Positions 1 to 8,801 of a DNA stretch of 64,000 nt are shown here, piece by piece. The DNA comes from Algoriphagus locisalis (lineage in GTDB: Bacteria > Bacteroidota > Bacteroidia > Cytophagales > Cyclobacteriaceae), in assembly GCF_900116615.1 (NCBI RefSeq), contig NZ_FPBF01000001.1, positions 248,001-312,000 of the forward strand, given 5' to 3'. A program made the position numbers and the translations under genes. The notes below the pieces were generated by a model, which saw nothing but the letters and a program-made list of their open reading frames with translations, did not search any database and had not been told where the DNA came from. Positions within the stretch are counted from its first letter, which is position 1; every line of letters starts with the position of its first letter.

Positions 1-639
1 GATTCTAGCTATTATATTATTAAGCAATGGATTTATATAGGACAAAGCGATTTTCTCTCAATTTCCCCAGTAAAAAATGAAGTAGTTAAATTTGGTGGAC
101 TAGGTAGAATTGACGTAGGTAAGAATTTTAAAGTTATTTTGGAAGCTTTAATCATTCTGAAACGTAAAGCTATTAAAGTTGAGTTTAGCTTATATGGAGA
201 TGGTCCAGAGTTGACTAATCTTAAAAAAATATCCAAAGACAATGGATTAGATAATATTGTTTCATTTAAGGGAGGATTCGCTTTTGATAAAAGAGACATA
301 TGTTTCAAAGAGATAGACGTTTTCATTATGACATCATCTTTTGAAGGTGGGCCATTGGTAGTACTGGAGGCTATGGCTTCAAGAAAACCTATTATTTCTA
401 CTAGGGTAGGTGATGTTCCTAATAGAGTATTTGAGGATGTGAATGGTTACATATTACCAGTTCACTGCTCTGCATCTGATTTGGCTATTGAAATGGAAAA
501 ATATATTTTTGATAGGGAGCTAGTGTCAAGCCATGGCCGAAATAGTAGAGAGATTTTTTTGAGAGACTTTGAAAGAAGTAAATCAGAACTACTATTTAAA
601 AAAAGCATAGAAAGTATTTTAGAAAAGGATAATAAGTAG
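1..639 (+). CDS. Glycosyltransferase family 4, 5'-truncated by window edge
   Basis: The frame is open from base 1, so the start lies upstream. About 212 residues remain, the C-terminal, donor-binding half of a GT-B enzyme. Near residue 33 GGLGRIDVGKNFKVILEAL is the usual opening of that domain. SSFEGGPLVVLEAMASRKP carries the E-x7-E motif that holds the nucleotide-sugar phosphate in GT4 retaining enzymes. It is expected to act at the cytoplasmic membrane, adding a sugar to a lipid-linked glycan. The next gene starts 8 bases after its stop, in the same direction, so it belongs to the polysaccharide operon. Donor and acceptor cannot be told from sequence. Confidence 0.85.
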   Translation, partial: DSSYYIIKQWIYIGQSDFLSISPVKNEVVKFGGLGRIDVGKNFKVILEALIILKRKAIKVEFSLYGDGPELTNLKKISKDNGLDNIVSFKGGFAFDKRDICFKEIDVFIMTSSFEGGPLVVLEAMASRKPIISTRVGDVPNRVFEDVNGYILPVHCSASDLAIEMEKYIFDRELVSSHGRNSREIFLRDFERSKSELLFKKSIESILEKDNK

Positions 640-647
640 AAAGATCT

Positions 648-1877
648 GTGAGATTATTAGTTGTTGCCGAGGATTTAAGGGTTTCTGGAACAAGCGAAGG
701 GCAAGTAAGTAGGTCATTTGTTTACAGGTTAGCTTTACATCCAGATGTGGAAAAAGTTGATTTGTTATACTTAAAAAAAGAAAGTAGTGATCATGAAATA
801 GATATGTTGCCTTTAAACCAGGTTTGGGAGCATGATATTTTATTTTCCAAAAACAAGATCTCTAAATTTGTCGAGAAATTAGGTCACAAAATTTTTGGGA
901 AGTCTTTGGAAGATAAGGTAAAGCTCTCCAAAATGGAAAAAATTTTATCTAATGTTCGATTTGAAAATTATGATTTTATTGCTGTAAGAAGTAGTGGTCA
1001 GTCATTCCTGTCTTTAAGGGCATTTAAAAAGTTCGATTATTTAAAAGATAAAATTGTCCTGTTTTTTCATGACCCCTATCCTGTTTTTTGGGATCCTGGG
1101 TATTCCGGACCATTTTCTAAGCGGTCTGAAAATGAATTTAAGGATATGAAATCTCTGATCGATTTGGGTTTTAAATGTGTTACACCTTCCAATTTGCTGA
1201 GTAAGGATCTTAGATTCTTATATAAGAGTAATCGGAATTTTTTCACCTTACCTCATCAATTTGCTCCAGAAGTTTTCTCCGTTTTCAATGGACCTAAACT
1301 AAAAAAGGAATCAGGTAAAATCACTTTTATGTATCATGGGGCGATACAATTAGGAAGGAAGATTGATTACTTTTTGGATGCCTGCAAGGATTTGATGGTA
1401 GAATCCCCGGATTTCAAAGATCAAGTCAAATTGATTCTTAGGATTAAAGGAAATGATGTGGAAAGGATAAAAACTAAGTATAAGGATATGGAAATCCTTC
1501 AGATTCTTCCTCAAGTGCCATCTCAAGTTGCTTTTTGGGAAGCTAAAGAAATTGCAGATATCAATTTGATACTAGAACCTTCTGGAAATTACAGTAATAT
1601 ATTAGTAGGGAAGGCCCCTTTGTTGGATTATGTGAATCGTGGTGTATTGGTCTTAGGCCCAGAAGAAAGTGAATTGAGAAATTTGTTGGTTGACCAATCC
1701 TCTTTTGCCCTTGCTGGATCATTGATAGATATTAAACGAGCCGTTTTATCCTCAATTCAAAAAATAAGAGATAATAATACAATGTATCCTGTTTTTGGTG
1801 AGTATTTCTCTGTTGAGAATTTCAATAATTTAGCGAGCAAAATTTTTACGCCAAATAATAATTCAGCAAGTGAATAA
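648..1877 (+). CDS. GT-B-like glycosyltransferase, 409 aa
   Basis: The start is GTG at 648, which gives a natural N-terminus MRLLVVAEDLRVSG with the first Rossmann strand. The C-terminal half has the layout of a GT-B donor domain: YHGAIQLGRKIDYFLDA begins it and ADINLILEPSGNYSN sits where the donor-phosphate loop is expected. The usual E-x7-E motif is not clear, so this is a divergent member. There is no signal peptide or membrane segment, and a cytoplasmic role in glycan assembly is likely. The 3' end overlaps the next gene by 8 bases, which implies translational coupling. Substrate unknown. Confidence 0.7.
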   Translation: MRLLVVAEDLRVSGTSEGQVSRSFVYRLALHPDVEKVDLLYLKKESSDHEIDMLPLNQVWEHDILFSKNKISKFVEKLGHKIFGKSLEDKVKLSKMEKILSNVRFENYDFIAVRSSGQSFLSLRAFKKFDYLKDKIVLFFHDPYPVFWDPGYSGPFSKRSENEFKDMKSLIDLGFKCVTPSNLLSKDLRFLYKSNRNFFTLPHQFAPEVFSVFNGPKLKKESGKITFMYHGAIQLGRKIDYFLDACKDLMVESPDFKDQVKLILRIKGNDVERIKTKYKDMEILQILPQVPSQVAFWEAKEIADINLILEPSGNYSNILVGKAPLLDYVNRGVLVLGPEESELRNLLVDQSSFALAGSLIDIKRAVLSSIQKIRDNNTMYPVFGEYFSVENFNNLASKIFTPNNNSASE

Positions 1878-3261
1878 GAAAATTCTATTTGTAGTTCCTG
1901 ATGGAATTGGAATAAGAAACTATCTATATTCAGATTTGTTTTTGAAATTAGAAAATCAAGGTTTTCAAATTCATTTACTTCATAATCTAGAACCTAAAAT
2001 CATTGATTATGTAAAGAATGAGAGAGGAATTTCTCTAGCAGATGAGCAATTAAAGAAACCAGTAGAGTCAAGATTTCAACAATTTTTGAGAGAATCATCA
2101 ACTTATGCTAGATTAAAGTATAATGCTAAAATAAAACAGAATCCAACTATACTTACTAATTGGTTTAAAGTAAAGAATAATGCTTTTAAACGAGTTTTTC
2201 AAATTGCAACAGAGGTAGCTGGAGCAACATTATCATCTTACGATGGAATTAAATATATCGAAGAACTTAATAGGTTAAAATGGAAAAAAAGTGCGGCATA
2301 TAAAGAGTTTAAAAGGGATCTTTTAACAATTGAGCCAGATTTGATTTTTATTACTCATCAAAGAGTTTCTAATTTGGAACCACTTTGCCTTGCCGCAGGC
2401 GATTTAGGAATCAAAACTGTTACTGCTATTTTTTCTTGGGATAATCTTCCAAAAGCAAGACTTCCACTAAGAACAGATTTTTATGCCGTTTGGTCTGATT
2501 ATATGAAATCAGAAATGTTGGATTATTATCCTGAAATTCATCAAAATAAAGTTCACGTAGTTGGCACCCCCCAATTTGACTTTCATTTCCATAAGGACTT
2601 ATTGCAATCAAGAAGTGATTTTGCAACTGATTACGGATTGGATGTGTCCAAAAAGTGGATTCTTTTCTCAGGTGATGATGAGTTGACTTCTCCTCATGAT
2701 CCTAAATATTTGGAAGATGTGGTCAGTGCTTTAGAGTCTGACAGTCAAGTTACTGTCCTATTTAGGCAAGTGCCGGTTTGCAGCGTTGAGCGATATCAAC
2801 ATATATTAGATAGATTCACTAACGTTGTCCATATCCCTCCTAAATGGGTGAAAGGAGCTAACTGGATGAGCTTTTATCCTCTTTTTGATGATATTAAACT
2901 ATTGTTGAACCTTTGCTATCATTGTGAGTTTTCGATTAATATTGGATCTACAATTGGTCTTGATTTTTCTTATTTTGATAAGCCTACGATATTTTTGGCA
3001 TATGACACGGAAATAGATAAAAACTGGAGTACAGAGACAGTCTATCAATTTCAGCATTTTAGGTCATTTGAAGGGTTAGATGCTGTTATTTTTGCAAATG
3101 AAAAAGATAGTTTAAAAAGCTTGTTGAAAGAAGTTTTGAAAGCGCCTGAAAGCTTTGCAACCCAAAAAAGAGATTGGAGAGAAAAGATAGCCTCAAACAG
3201 ATCCGAGAATCTTTCTTCTAGCCAATTAACTGAATTTTTGAATTCACTTTTAGATAATTAA
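1870..3261 (+). CDS. Putative GT-B / glycerophosphotransferase-like surface-carbohydrate protein, 463 aa
   Basis: A GTG start overlaps the end of the previous gene. The N-terminus KKILFVVPDGIGIRNYLYSD looks like a Rossmann opening. FYAVWSDYMKSEMLDYYPEIH followed by VHVVGTPQFDFH recalls the linker and second-domain start seen in CDP-glycerol glycerophosphotransferase-like and related GT-B proteins (GTPQFD motif). Near the end, FSINIGSTIGLDFSYFDKPTIF is the expected donor-phosphate loop with a GST turn. No transmembrane segment. The family assignment is by motif pattern only, so the transferred group (sugar or polyol phosphate) is undetermined. Confidence 0.55.
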   Translation: MNKKILFVVPDGIGIRNYLYSDLFLKLENQGFQIHLLHNLEPKIIDYVKNERGISLADEQLKKPVESRFQQFLRESSTYARLKYNAKIKQNPTILTNWFKVKNNAFKRVFQIATEVAGATLSSYDGIKYIEELNRLKWKKSAAYKEFKRDLLTIEPDLIFITHQRVSNLEPLCLAAGDLGIKTVTAIFSWDNLPKARLPLRTDFYAVWSDYMKSEMLDYYPEIHQNKVHVVGTPQFDFHFHKDLLQSRSDFATDYGLDVSKKWILFSGDDELTSPHDPKYLEDVVSALESDSQVTVLFRQVPVCSVERYQHILDRFTNVVHIPPKWVKGANWMSFYPLFDDIKLLLNLCYHCEFSINIGSTIGLDFSYFDKPTIFLAYDTEIDKNWSTETVYQFQHFRSFEGLDAVIFANEKDSLKSLLKEVLKAPESFATQKRDWREKIASNRSENLSSSQLTEFLNSLLDN

Positions 3262-3294
3262 CCTATTACTCAGAATTAAGTAAATATATTACGA

Positions 3295-4440
3295 ATGCAT
3301 ATCTGTTTTTTATCAAGTGAATATCCTAAACCAGGGTTCGCTCATGGAGGAGTAGGTACTTTTCTTCAGATACTTGCGAGGAACCTAGTCAAACACAATA
3401 TCCGGGTGTCCATTGTTGGGTTAAATTATACGGAGGATTACGAAGAGGCAGTGGACCAAGGAGTGTTTATTTATAGACTAAAGCCAAGGAAATTTAAACC
3501 CATCACTTGGTATTTGTCATTTGATTCTATCAATTCTAAAATAAAAGAGATACATCAAAAAAATCCTATCTCAATTGTAGAGTCAACAGAGTTGGGATTG
3601 GCTTTTATTCGAAAAATACCTGGAATAAAGTATTTAATTCGAATGAATGGAGGTCATCACTTCTTTTCTGAATCTGAAAATAGATGTATTGACCCATGGA
3701 AAGGATTTCAGGAAAAAAGATCTTTTAAGAAGGCAGACTTAGTTTTTGGAGTTAGTGAATATGTGATAAATCATACTTTAAAGTATTTGGATTTTGCTGA
3801 TAAAAAAGGCCCTGTTATTTATAATCCAGCAAATCTTGAAAATTTCCATGAGGCAGACCCCTCAAAAATTATTCCTGGAAGAATCTTTTTTGCAGGTACT
3901 GTTTGTGAGAAAAAGGGCGTAAGACAGTTGATATTGGCCTTCCCTAAAATCAAAAAGCTGTACCCTGAGAGTGAATTATTTATTGCTGGGAGAGATTGGC
4001 ATTTTCCTGATGGCAGTTCTTATATCGATTACCTTAAAAAATCTCAGATTGATAAAGAAGTTAAAGAATCCATTAAGTTCTTAGGACCTGTTCCCAACCA
4101 TGAATTACCAAACTATATGGAAGAAGCTGAGATTTGCGCTTACCCGTCCCATATGGAAGCCATGCCTCTTGCGTGGATCGAGGTGCTGAGCATGGGGAAA
4201 GCATTCTTAGGTTCTAGCCTAGGACCAGGCCCTGAAGTGGTCAATGATAATGTCACTGGTAGGGTATGCGATCCTAGAAGTGTGGAAAGTGTTGAGAATG
4301 TTTTGCTGGAGATGCTGAGTAATAAGGATCATAACTTACAAATGGCGAAAGCAGCTAGAGAAGATGTTTTGCAGAGGTTTGCAATTGACAAGCTCGTTCT
4401 AGATAATATTGAGCTGTTCAAGACAGTAGTGGCTGAATGA
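3295..4440 (+). CDS. Glycosyltransferase family 4, 381 aa
   Basis: A complete GT4 enzyme with an ATG start 33 bases after the preceding stop. The N-terminal acceptor domain opens with HICFLSSEYPKPGFAHGGVG, which has the glycine loop typical of GT4. The donor domain begins at RIFFAGTVCEKKGVRQLILAF. HMEAMPLAWIEVLSMGKAF contains E-x7-E. Length is normal for the family. It should transfer a sugar from a nucleotide donor to the growing lipid-linked repeat unit in the cytoplasm. Its stop overlaps the next start as ATGA at 4437, a sign of coupled translation. Confidence 0.85.
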   Translation: MHICFLSSEYPKPGFAHGGVGTFLQILARNLVKHNIRVSIVGLNYTEDYEEAVDQGVFIYRLKPRKFKPITWYLSFDSINSKIKEIHQKNPISIVESTELGLAFIRKIPGIKYLIRMNGGHHFFSESENRCIDPWKGFQEKRSFKKADLVFGVSEYVINHTLKYLDFADKKGPVIYNPANLENFHEADPSKIIPGRIFFAGTVCEKKGVRQLILAFPKIKKLYPESELFIAGRDWHFPDGSSYIDYLKKSQIDKEVKESIKFLGPVPNHELPNYMEEAEICAYPSHMEAMPLAWIEVLSMGKAFLGSSLGPGPEVVNDNVTGRVCDPRSVESVENVLLEMLSNKDHNLQMAKAAREDVLQRFAIDKLVLDNIELFKTVVAE

Positions 4441-5567
4441 ATTTTTTGATTCTATCTCATGTGCATCATATACATAGAGGAGGAAAGTATTATGCCTATG
4501 GACCCTATGTCCGGGAAATGAATATTTGGATCAAATTCTTTTCTTCTGTAACTATCATTGCCCCCCTTTCAATAGATGGTGTGCTAAATCCAATTGACTT
4601 GCCTTATGAACATGATAATATTCGATTTCTTTCTGTCCATGAAATAAACCTGACATCTTGGTCGGGTAAGATTTCCACAATTTTATCGCTACCCGCAACG
4701 ATCATCACTACCGTAAGAGCTATGCGCTTAGCGGACCATATTCACCTACGATGCCCAGGAAATATGGGGCTATTAGGAGCTTTCTTACAATGGTTTTTCC
4801 CGGGAAAAAATAAGACAGCCAAATATGCGGGGAATTGGGATCCATCAAGTTCACAGCCTTATACCTATAAATTACAACAGCGTCTTATTTCAGATCCCGG
4901 TTTTTCAAAAAATATGCATGTTTTGACCTATGGGAATTGGCCCAATCAAACAGGTAATATTGTTCCATTTTTCACCTTTTCTTACGAAAGCACGGAGTCC
5001 CAGGAAGATACCAGAAAACCTATAGAGGCTTCAATAAAATTGAAATTACTTTTTGTAGGAGCGTTAGTCAAAGGTAAAAATCCGCTAATGGCAGCTGAAG
5101 TAGGAGAGGTTTTAGCTAAGCACGGAGTTGATTTTGAACTTGAATTTTGTGGTGAGGGAGCTCAGAAAGAGGAATTACTAAAATTCATTGAGGATCGAAA
5201 TCTGACTGAAAAGATCAAATTGTGCGGGAATGTGACCAGCGAAACCTTGAAATCGAAATATAAGGCATCCCACTTTCTCATATTTTTATCCGAAAGTGAA
5301 GGTTGGCCTAAAGTTGTCGCTGAATCAATGTTTTTTGGTTGCCTTCCCATCACAACTCCTGTATCTTGCGTCGCAGATATGCTAGGCTATGGCGAGCGAG
5401 GAGATTTAATAGACTTCAATCCCCCAGATGCAGTGAATAGAATTAAGTATTATATCGAGAAACCGGAAGAGTATAAAAGAAAATCCAAATTGGCTAAAGA
5501 ATGGTCCAGAGGGTTTACTAAAGAAAGCTTTGAACTGGAACTTCAGAAGTTAATCAATCATGTATAA
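4437..5567 (+). CDS. Glycosyltransferase family 4, 376 aa
   Basis: The start is in an ATGA overlap with the previous stop. The N-terminus has HVHHIHRGGKYYAYGPYVRE in place of the usual GG loop. The donor domain begins KLLFVGALVKGKNPLMAAEV, and SESEGWPKVVAESMFFGCLP carries E-x7-E. This is a cytoplasmic retaining sugar transferase of the same polysaccharide pathway. The 3' end overlaps the methyltransferase gene by 8 bases. Donor sugar is not predictable. Confidence 0.82.
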   Translation: MNFLILSHVHHIHRGGKYYAYGPYVREMNIWIKFFSSVTIIAPLSIDGVLNPIDLPYEHDNIRFLSVHEINLTSWSGKISTILSLPATIITTVRAMRLADHIHLRCPGNMGLLGAFLQWFFPGKNKTAKYAGNWDPSSSQPYTYKLQQRLISDPGFSKNMHVLTYGNWPNQTGNIVPFFTFSYESTESQEDTRKPIEASIKLKLLFVGALVKGKNPLMAAEVGEVLAKHGVDFELEFCGEGAQKEELLKFIEDRNLTEKIKLCGNVTSETLKSKYKASHFLIFLSESEGWPKVVAESMFFGCLPITTPVSCVADMLGYGERGDLIDFNPPDAVNRIKYYIEKPEEYKRKSKLAKEWSRGFTKESFELELQKLINHV

Positions 5568-6258
5568 AGAAGGTACCTATTTTGCCAATAGCAAAAGACA
5601 TTTAGAAGATTCCGATTTTAAAGTCAAAGCTATCATAAGGTTGTTGTTGCCAATCTTAAAAAAGAATGAAATCACATTACGGTCTTATTCTGACGTAGGC
5701 TGTGGCGCTGGGGGTGTTTTGTTGGGAATTGCAGATGAATTATCCAAAAATGGAGTTAACCTCCAAGAAGTCAAAGGATATGATATTTCTCCCCATGTGA
5801 ATGATATAAAGATTGAAAACGTAACTTTTGAACATGGTGATTTTATTGAAATAGGAACCCAAACTGATCTCATTACCTTGACAGACGTTTTTGAGCATGT
5901 GCCTGATCCGGTGGATTTTATTAAAAAAGTGTCAAAAAAGGGGAAGTTAGTTGCATTCCATATTCCCTTGGATAATTGTCTTAGTGTCAATATCAGGGGC
6001 CTTCAACGTCAGAAAATTCAAAATCCTGGACATTTAATTTTCTTGGATTTGAATTCAGCGTTAAATATGGTGACGATGGCAGGATTGCAGATTTTGGATT
6101 ACGATTTTTCTAAAGAAACCATCAGCGCGCCTTCTAACAATGAAACTATCCTGCAGAAGGTTTTTTCACCGCTGAAAAGACTCTTGTACATGATAAATCC
6201 ATGGCTGTATTCTAAAACTTTCGGATTTAGCTTGGTAGTGATTGCCAAGTCAAATTAA
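5560..6258 (+). CDS. Class I SAM-dependent methyltransferase, 232 aa
   Basis: DVGCGAGGVLLGIADEL is motif I of Rossmann-fold methyltransferases, the S-adenosylmethionine glycine loop. EHGDFIE and TLTDVFEHVPDPVDFIKKV follow as motifs II and III in the Methyltransf_11/23 pattern. Placed between glycosyltransferase genes, with overlaps at both ends (8 and 1 bases), it most likely O-methylates a sugar of the repeat unit or caps the chain. A hydrophobic stretch near the C-terminus could associate with the membrane. Target sugar unknown. Confidence 0.8.
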   Translation: MYKEGTYFANSKRHLEDSDFKVKAIIRLLLPILKKNEITLRSYSDVGCGAGGVLLGIADELSKNGVNLQEVKGYDISPHVNDIKIENVTFEHGDFIEIGTQTDLITLTDVFEHVPDPVDFIKKVSKKGKLVAFHIPLDNCLSVNIRGLQRQKIQNPGHLIFLDLNSALNMVTMAGLQILDYDFSKETISAPSNNETILQKVFSPLKRLLYMINPWLYSKTFGFSLVVIAKSN

Positions 6259-7385
6259 TGGCAAAAGAAAGCAGACATATGCCGAAGATTATTCAATTGG
6301 TTGATTCCTTAAGCATGGGGGGGACAGAACGTATGTCTGTAAATATTGCCAATTACTTGTTGGATTTTGGAGTGGAAAGCGGTTTGATTATTACACGGGA
6401 ATCGGGAGGGCTTGAGCAGTACCTGAAATCTTCAGTGAAAAAAAGATTGTTTAGCAAAAAAGGGAAACTTGATCTTATTACTTTTTATAGAATAGTAGTT
6501 TTACTAAGAACTGAAGCTCCGGATGTACTCCATGCGCATCAGACGTCCATCTTCTGGGCTGTTCTTCTTAAATTTTTTTTACCAAGAACTAAATTGATAT
6601 GGCACGATCACTTTGGGATGAGTGAAAAAATTGATCAATATCCAAGAAAAGAAATGAACTTGCTGATAGGCTCTATTGATGTCATTATCACTGTCAATGA
6701 GAAAATCAAATCATATTGGCAAAACAGATTTCCTTCCATGAGGGATAAAGTTTACTATATTGAGAATTTCTCTGGAAATATTTCTGAGGAACTTACTAGA
6801 AAAAAGAAGGATCAATTTCGAATTATCAATATTGCGAACTTCAGAAAGCAAAAGGATCAACTTACACTGCTAAGAGCTCTTGTGGGGCTGAAGGAGAAAA
6901 TTGGTGATTTCAAAGCATACTTTTTAGGAGAGTATGTAGAAATAGACTGGAAGGAAAAGATCCAAAGTGAAATAATCAGACTAGGCTTGGAAGAGCAGGT
7001 ACAGATAGTTGGTCCGGTTAATAACGTCGCTCCATACATAGAGATGGCACATATAGGTATTTTGAGCTCGGAGTCTGAAGGCCTTCCCGTAGCGTTGTTG
7101 GAATATGGAATGGGAGCGTTACCTACTATTGCCACAGATGTAGGCCAATGTGGAGATGTTTTAGGTCATGGACAATTCGGAGAGTTAGTCCCGGCAAAAT
7201 CTCCCGAAAAACTTCATCAGGCTATTTTGAAAATATGTGCGGATTACCCTCAAGCTGCTTTACAAGGCCAACAGTTTAAAAAACACGTAGAGGTTAATTA
7301 TGGCTATTTGAATTTTTTTAATAAATACCTGCCTATAGCATTGCCTGAATTGAAACGGGAGAAAATTTCATCTATTCCTGTATGA
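6258..7385 (+). CDS. Glycosyltransferase family 4, 375 aa
   Basis: The N-terminus is IQLVDSLSMGGTERMSVNIA, a classic GT4 opening with the GGTER loop. The donor domain starts FRIINIANFRKQKDQLTLL, and SEGLPVALLEYGMGALPTIA holds E-x7-E. The first ATG (6258) shares a base with the previous stop. An ATG eight codons in (6279) is an alternative start and better fits the usual N-terminus length. The stop overlaps the Wzy-like gene by ATGA. Function: sugar addition to the lipid-linked intermediate. Confidence 0.85.
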   Translation: MAKESRHMPKIIQLVDSLSMGGTERMSVNIANYLLDFGVESGLIITRESGGLEQYLKSSVKKRLFSKKGKLDLITFYRIVVLLRTEAPDVLHAHQTSIFWAVLLKFFLPRTKLIWHDHFGMSEKIDQYPRKEMNLLIGSIDVIITVNEKIKSYWQNRFPSMRDKVYYIENFSGNISEELTRKKKDQFRIINIANFRKQKDQLTLLRALVGLKEKIGDFKAYFLGEYVEIDWKEKIQSEIIRLGLEEQVQIVGPVNNVAPYIEMAHIGILSSESEGLPVALLEYGMGALPTIATDVGQCGDVLGHGQFGELVPAKSPEKLHQAILKICADYPQAALQGQQFKKHVEVNYGYLNFFNKYLPIALPELKREKISSIPV

Positions 7386-8800
7386 TAAAGCAGATCGTTA
7401 CGTCTGGAGCACATTTTCAGTGGATATTATTCCATGTGGTGTTAGGAATAATTTCTTCTATTACTCCATTTGGATTAATAGCTTGGTTTTACATAGTCTT
7501 CTTCTCCTCATTTTATATAGTCTTAAAAAGTAAGACTATATACCCTTTTTGTGTTTTTATAGCTTATTTGACTTCTTTTGAGCTATTGGCGAGAATGTCC
7601 CAGACGTCACCTTTTATTCCTTATGAACTAGGCAAATATTTGTTGTTTTCAATGCTCTGTATTGGTCTTTACAAGTTCAAATCCAAGAGTATTATTGGAT
7701 TGGTTATGTTGCTTTTGCTTCTACCCGCCATGTTTTTTGATAAATCTGGAGAAGTAAATCGGAGTACATTGATTTTTAATTTGATGGGGCCTATCAACGT
7801 AGCATTGGCAATTTGGGTTTTTTATGGAAAATCTCTTTCCAAGATCCAGCTGATAAGATTGCTTAGGATAAGTATTCTTCCTCTTGTTGCTATTTTGGCG
7901 TCCACCATTTTCAAAACCCCTTCCTATGATGAAATGGAGTTTAGTTTGGGCGCAAACTTTGCCACCAGTGGCGGAGGTGGCTCAAATCAGGTGTCAACTA
8001 TCTTAGGATTGGGCATGTTCATTTCTTTTATTTTTCTGGTTAACAAGTGGAATCTAACCGGGTATAGAATTACAGATTTCCTTTTATTCTTTTTATTTGG
8101 CTTTCAGGGATTGCTTACCTTCTCCAGAGGAGGGATATTAGGAGGATTACTTGGGATTATAATTTTAGTTTATTTTGTTGTGAAAACTCCCAATAGGAAA
8201 AAGGCACAATTTAGATTACCGCATTTGGGAAAGGCATTTTTACTTTCTTTGTTTTTAGCTATTACCACTTTCCAGATTGCTGATAGCATCACAGGTGGGC
8301 TTTTAGGACTCAGGTATTTGGGCGAAACAGCAGGAACATTAGCTGGTACTAAAGAGAAATCCTTAAATTCTATAACTACGGGTCGTGTTGATATTTTTTT
8401 GGAGGATTTAGAATTGTGGGATAGCTCTCCCATTTTTGGGGTCGGGGCAGGCGCTTCTTCTTATATGAGGGATTTCAGTCACTTTTATTTATCCCATGTT
8501 GAAATGAGCCGATTGGTCTCGGAGCATGGGCTTCTCGGAGCCTTATATTTTGTCTTACTTCTCTATGTCTTACTATTAATACTGCTGAAAAAGCAAACTC
8601 CAATGGAGAAAGGGATAATGGTAGCTTTTTTTATAATCGCTCTTTATACCTCATTTCATGCAGCAATGCGAACTTATGTAACCCCGTTGTTTATTGGCTT
8701 GAGTTTAATTTACATTAGACCTAGTAAAATAAAGCCTCAGAAATCAAGTAGTAAAAAGCCTGTGGAAACAATTGACCTAAAAGAGACTATTACATCCTGA
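7382..8800 (+). CDS. O-antigen polymerase / ligase-like (Wzy/WaaL) membrane protein, 472 aa
   Basis: Almost all hydrophobic, with roughly eleven predicted membrane spans and one larger periplasmic loop around residues 300-365 (LTFSRGG lies just before it, GRVDIFLEDLELWDSSPIFG within it). The SRGG and GxG loop pattern is characteristic of the Wzy_C / O-antigen ligase family. In a cluster full of glycosyltransferases the best reading is the polymerase that joins flipped repeat units in the periplasm. A ligase role cannot be excluded. No Wzx flippase gene was found in the window. The ATG start overlaps the preceding gene. Confidence 0.78.
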   Translation: MIKQIVTSGAHFQWILFHVVLGIISSITPFGLIAWFYIVFFSSFYIVLKSKTIYPFCVFIAYLTSFELLARMSQTSPFIPYELGKYLLFSMLCIGLYKFKSKSIIGLVMLLLLLPAMFFDKSGEVNRSTLIFNLMGPINVALAIWVFYGKSLSKIQLIRLLRISILPLVAILASTIFKTPSYDEMEFSLGANFATSGGGGSNQVSTILGLGMFISFIFLVNKWNLTGYRITDFLLFFLFGFQGLLTFSRGGILGGLLGIIILVYFVVKTPNRKKAQFRLPHLGKAFLLSLFLAITTFQIADSITGGLLGLRYLGETAGTLAGTKEKSLNSITTGRVDIFLEDLELWDSSPIFGVGAGASSYMRDFSHFYLSHVEMSRLVSEHGLLGALYFVLLLYVLLLILLKKQTPMEKGIMVAFFIIALYTSFHAAMRTYVTPLFIGLSLIYIRPSKIKPQKSSSKKPVETIDLKETITS

Positions 8801-8801
8801 A

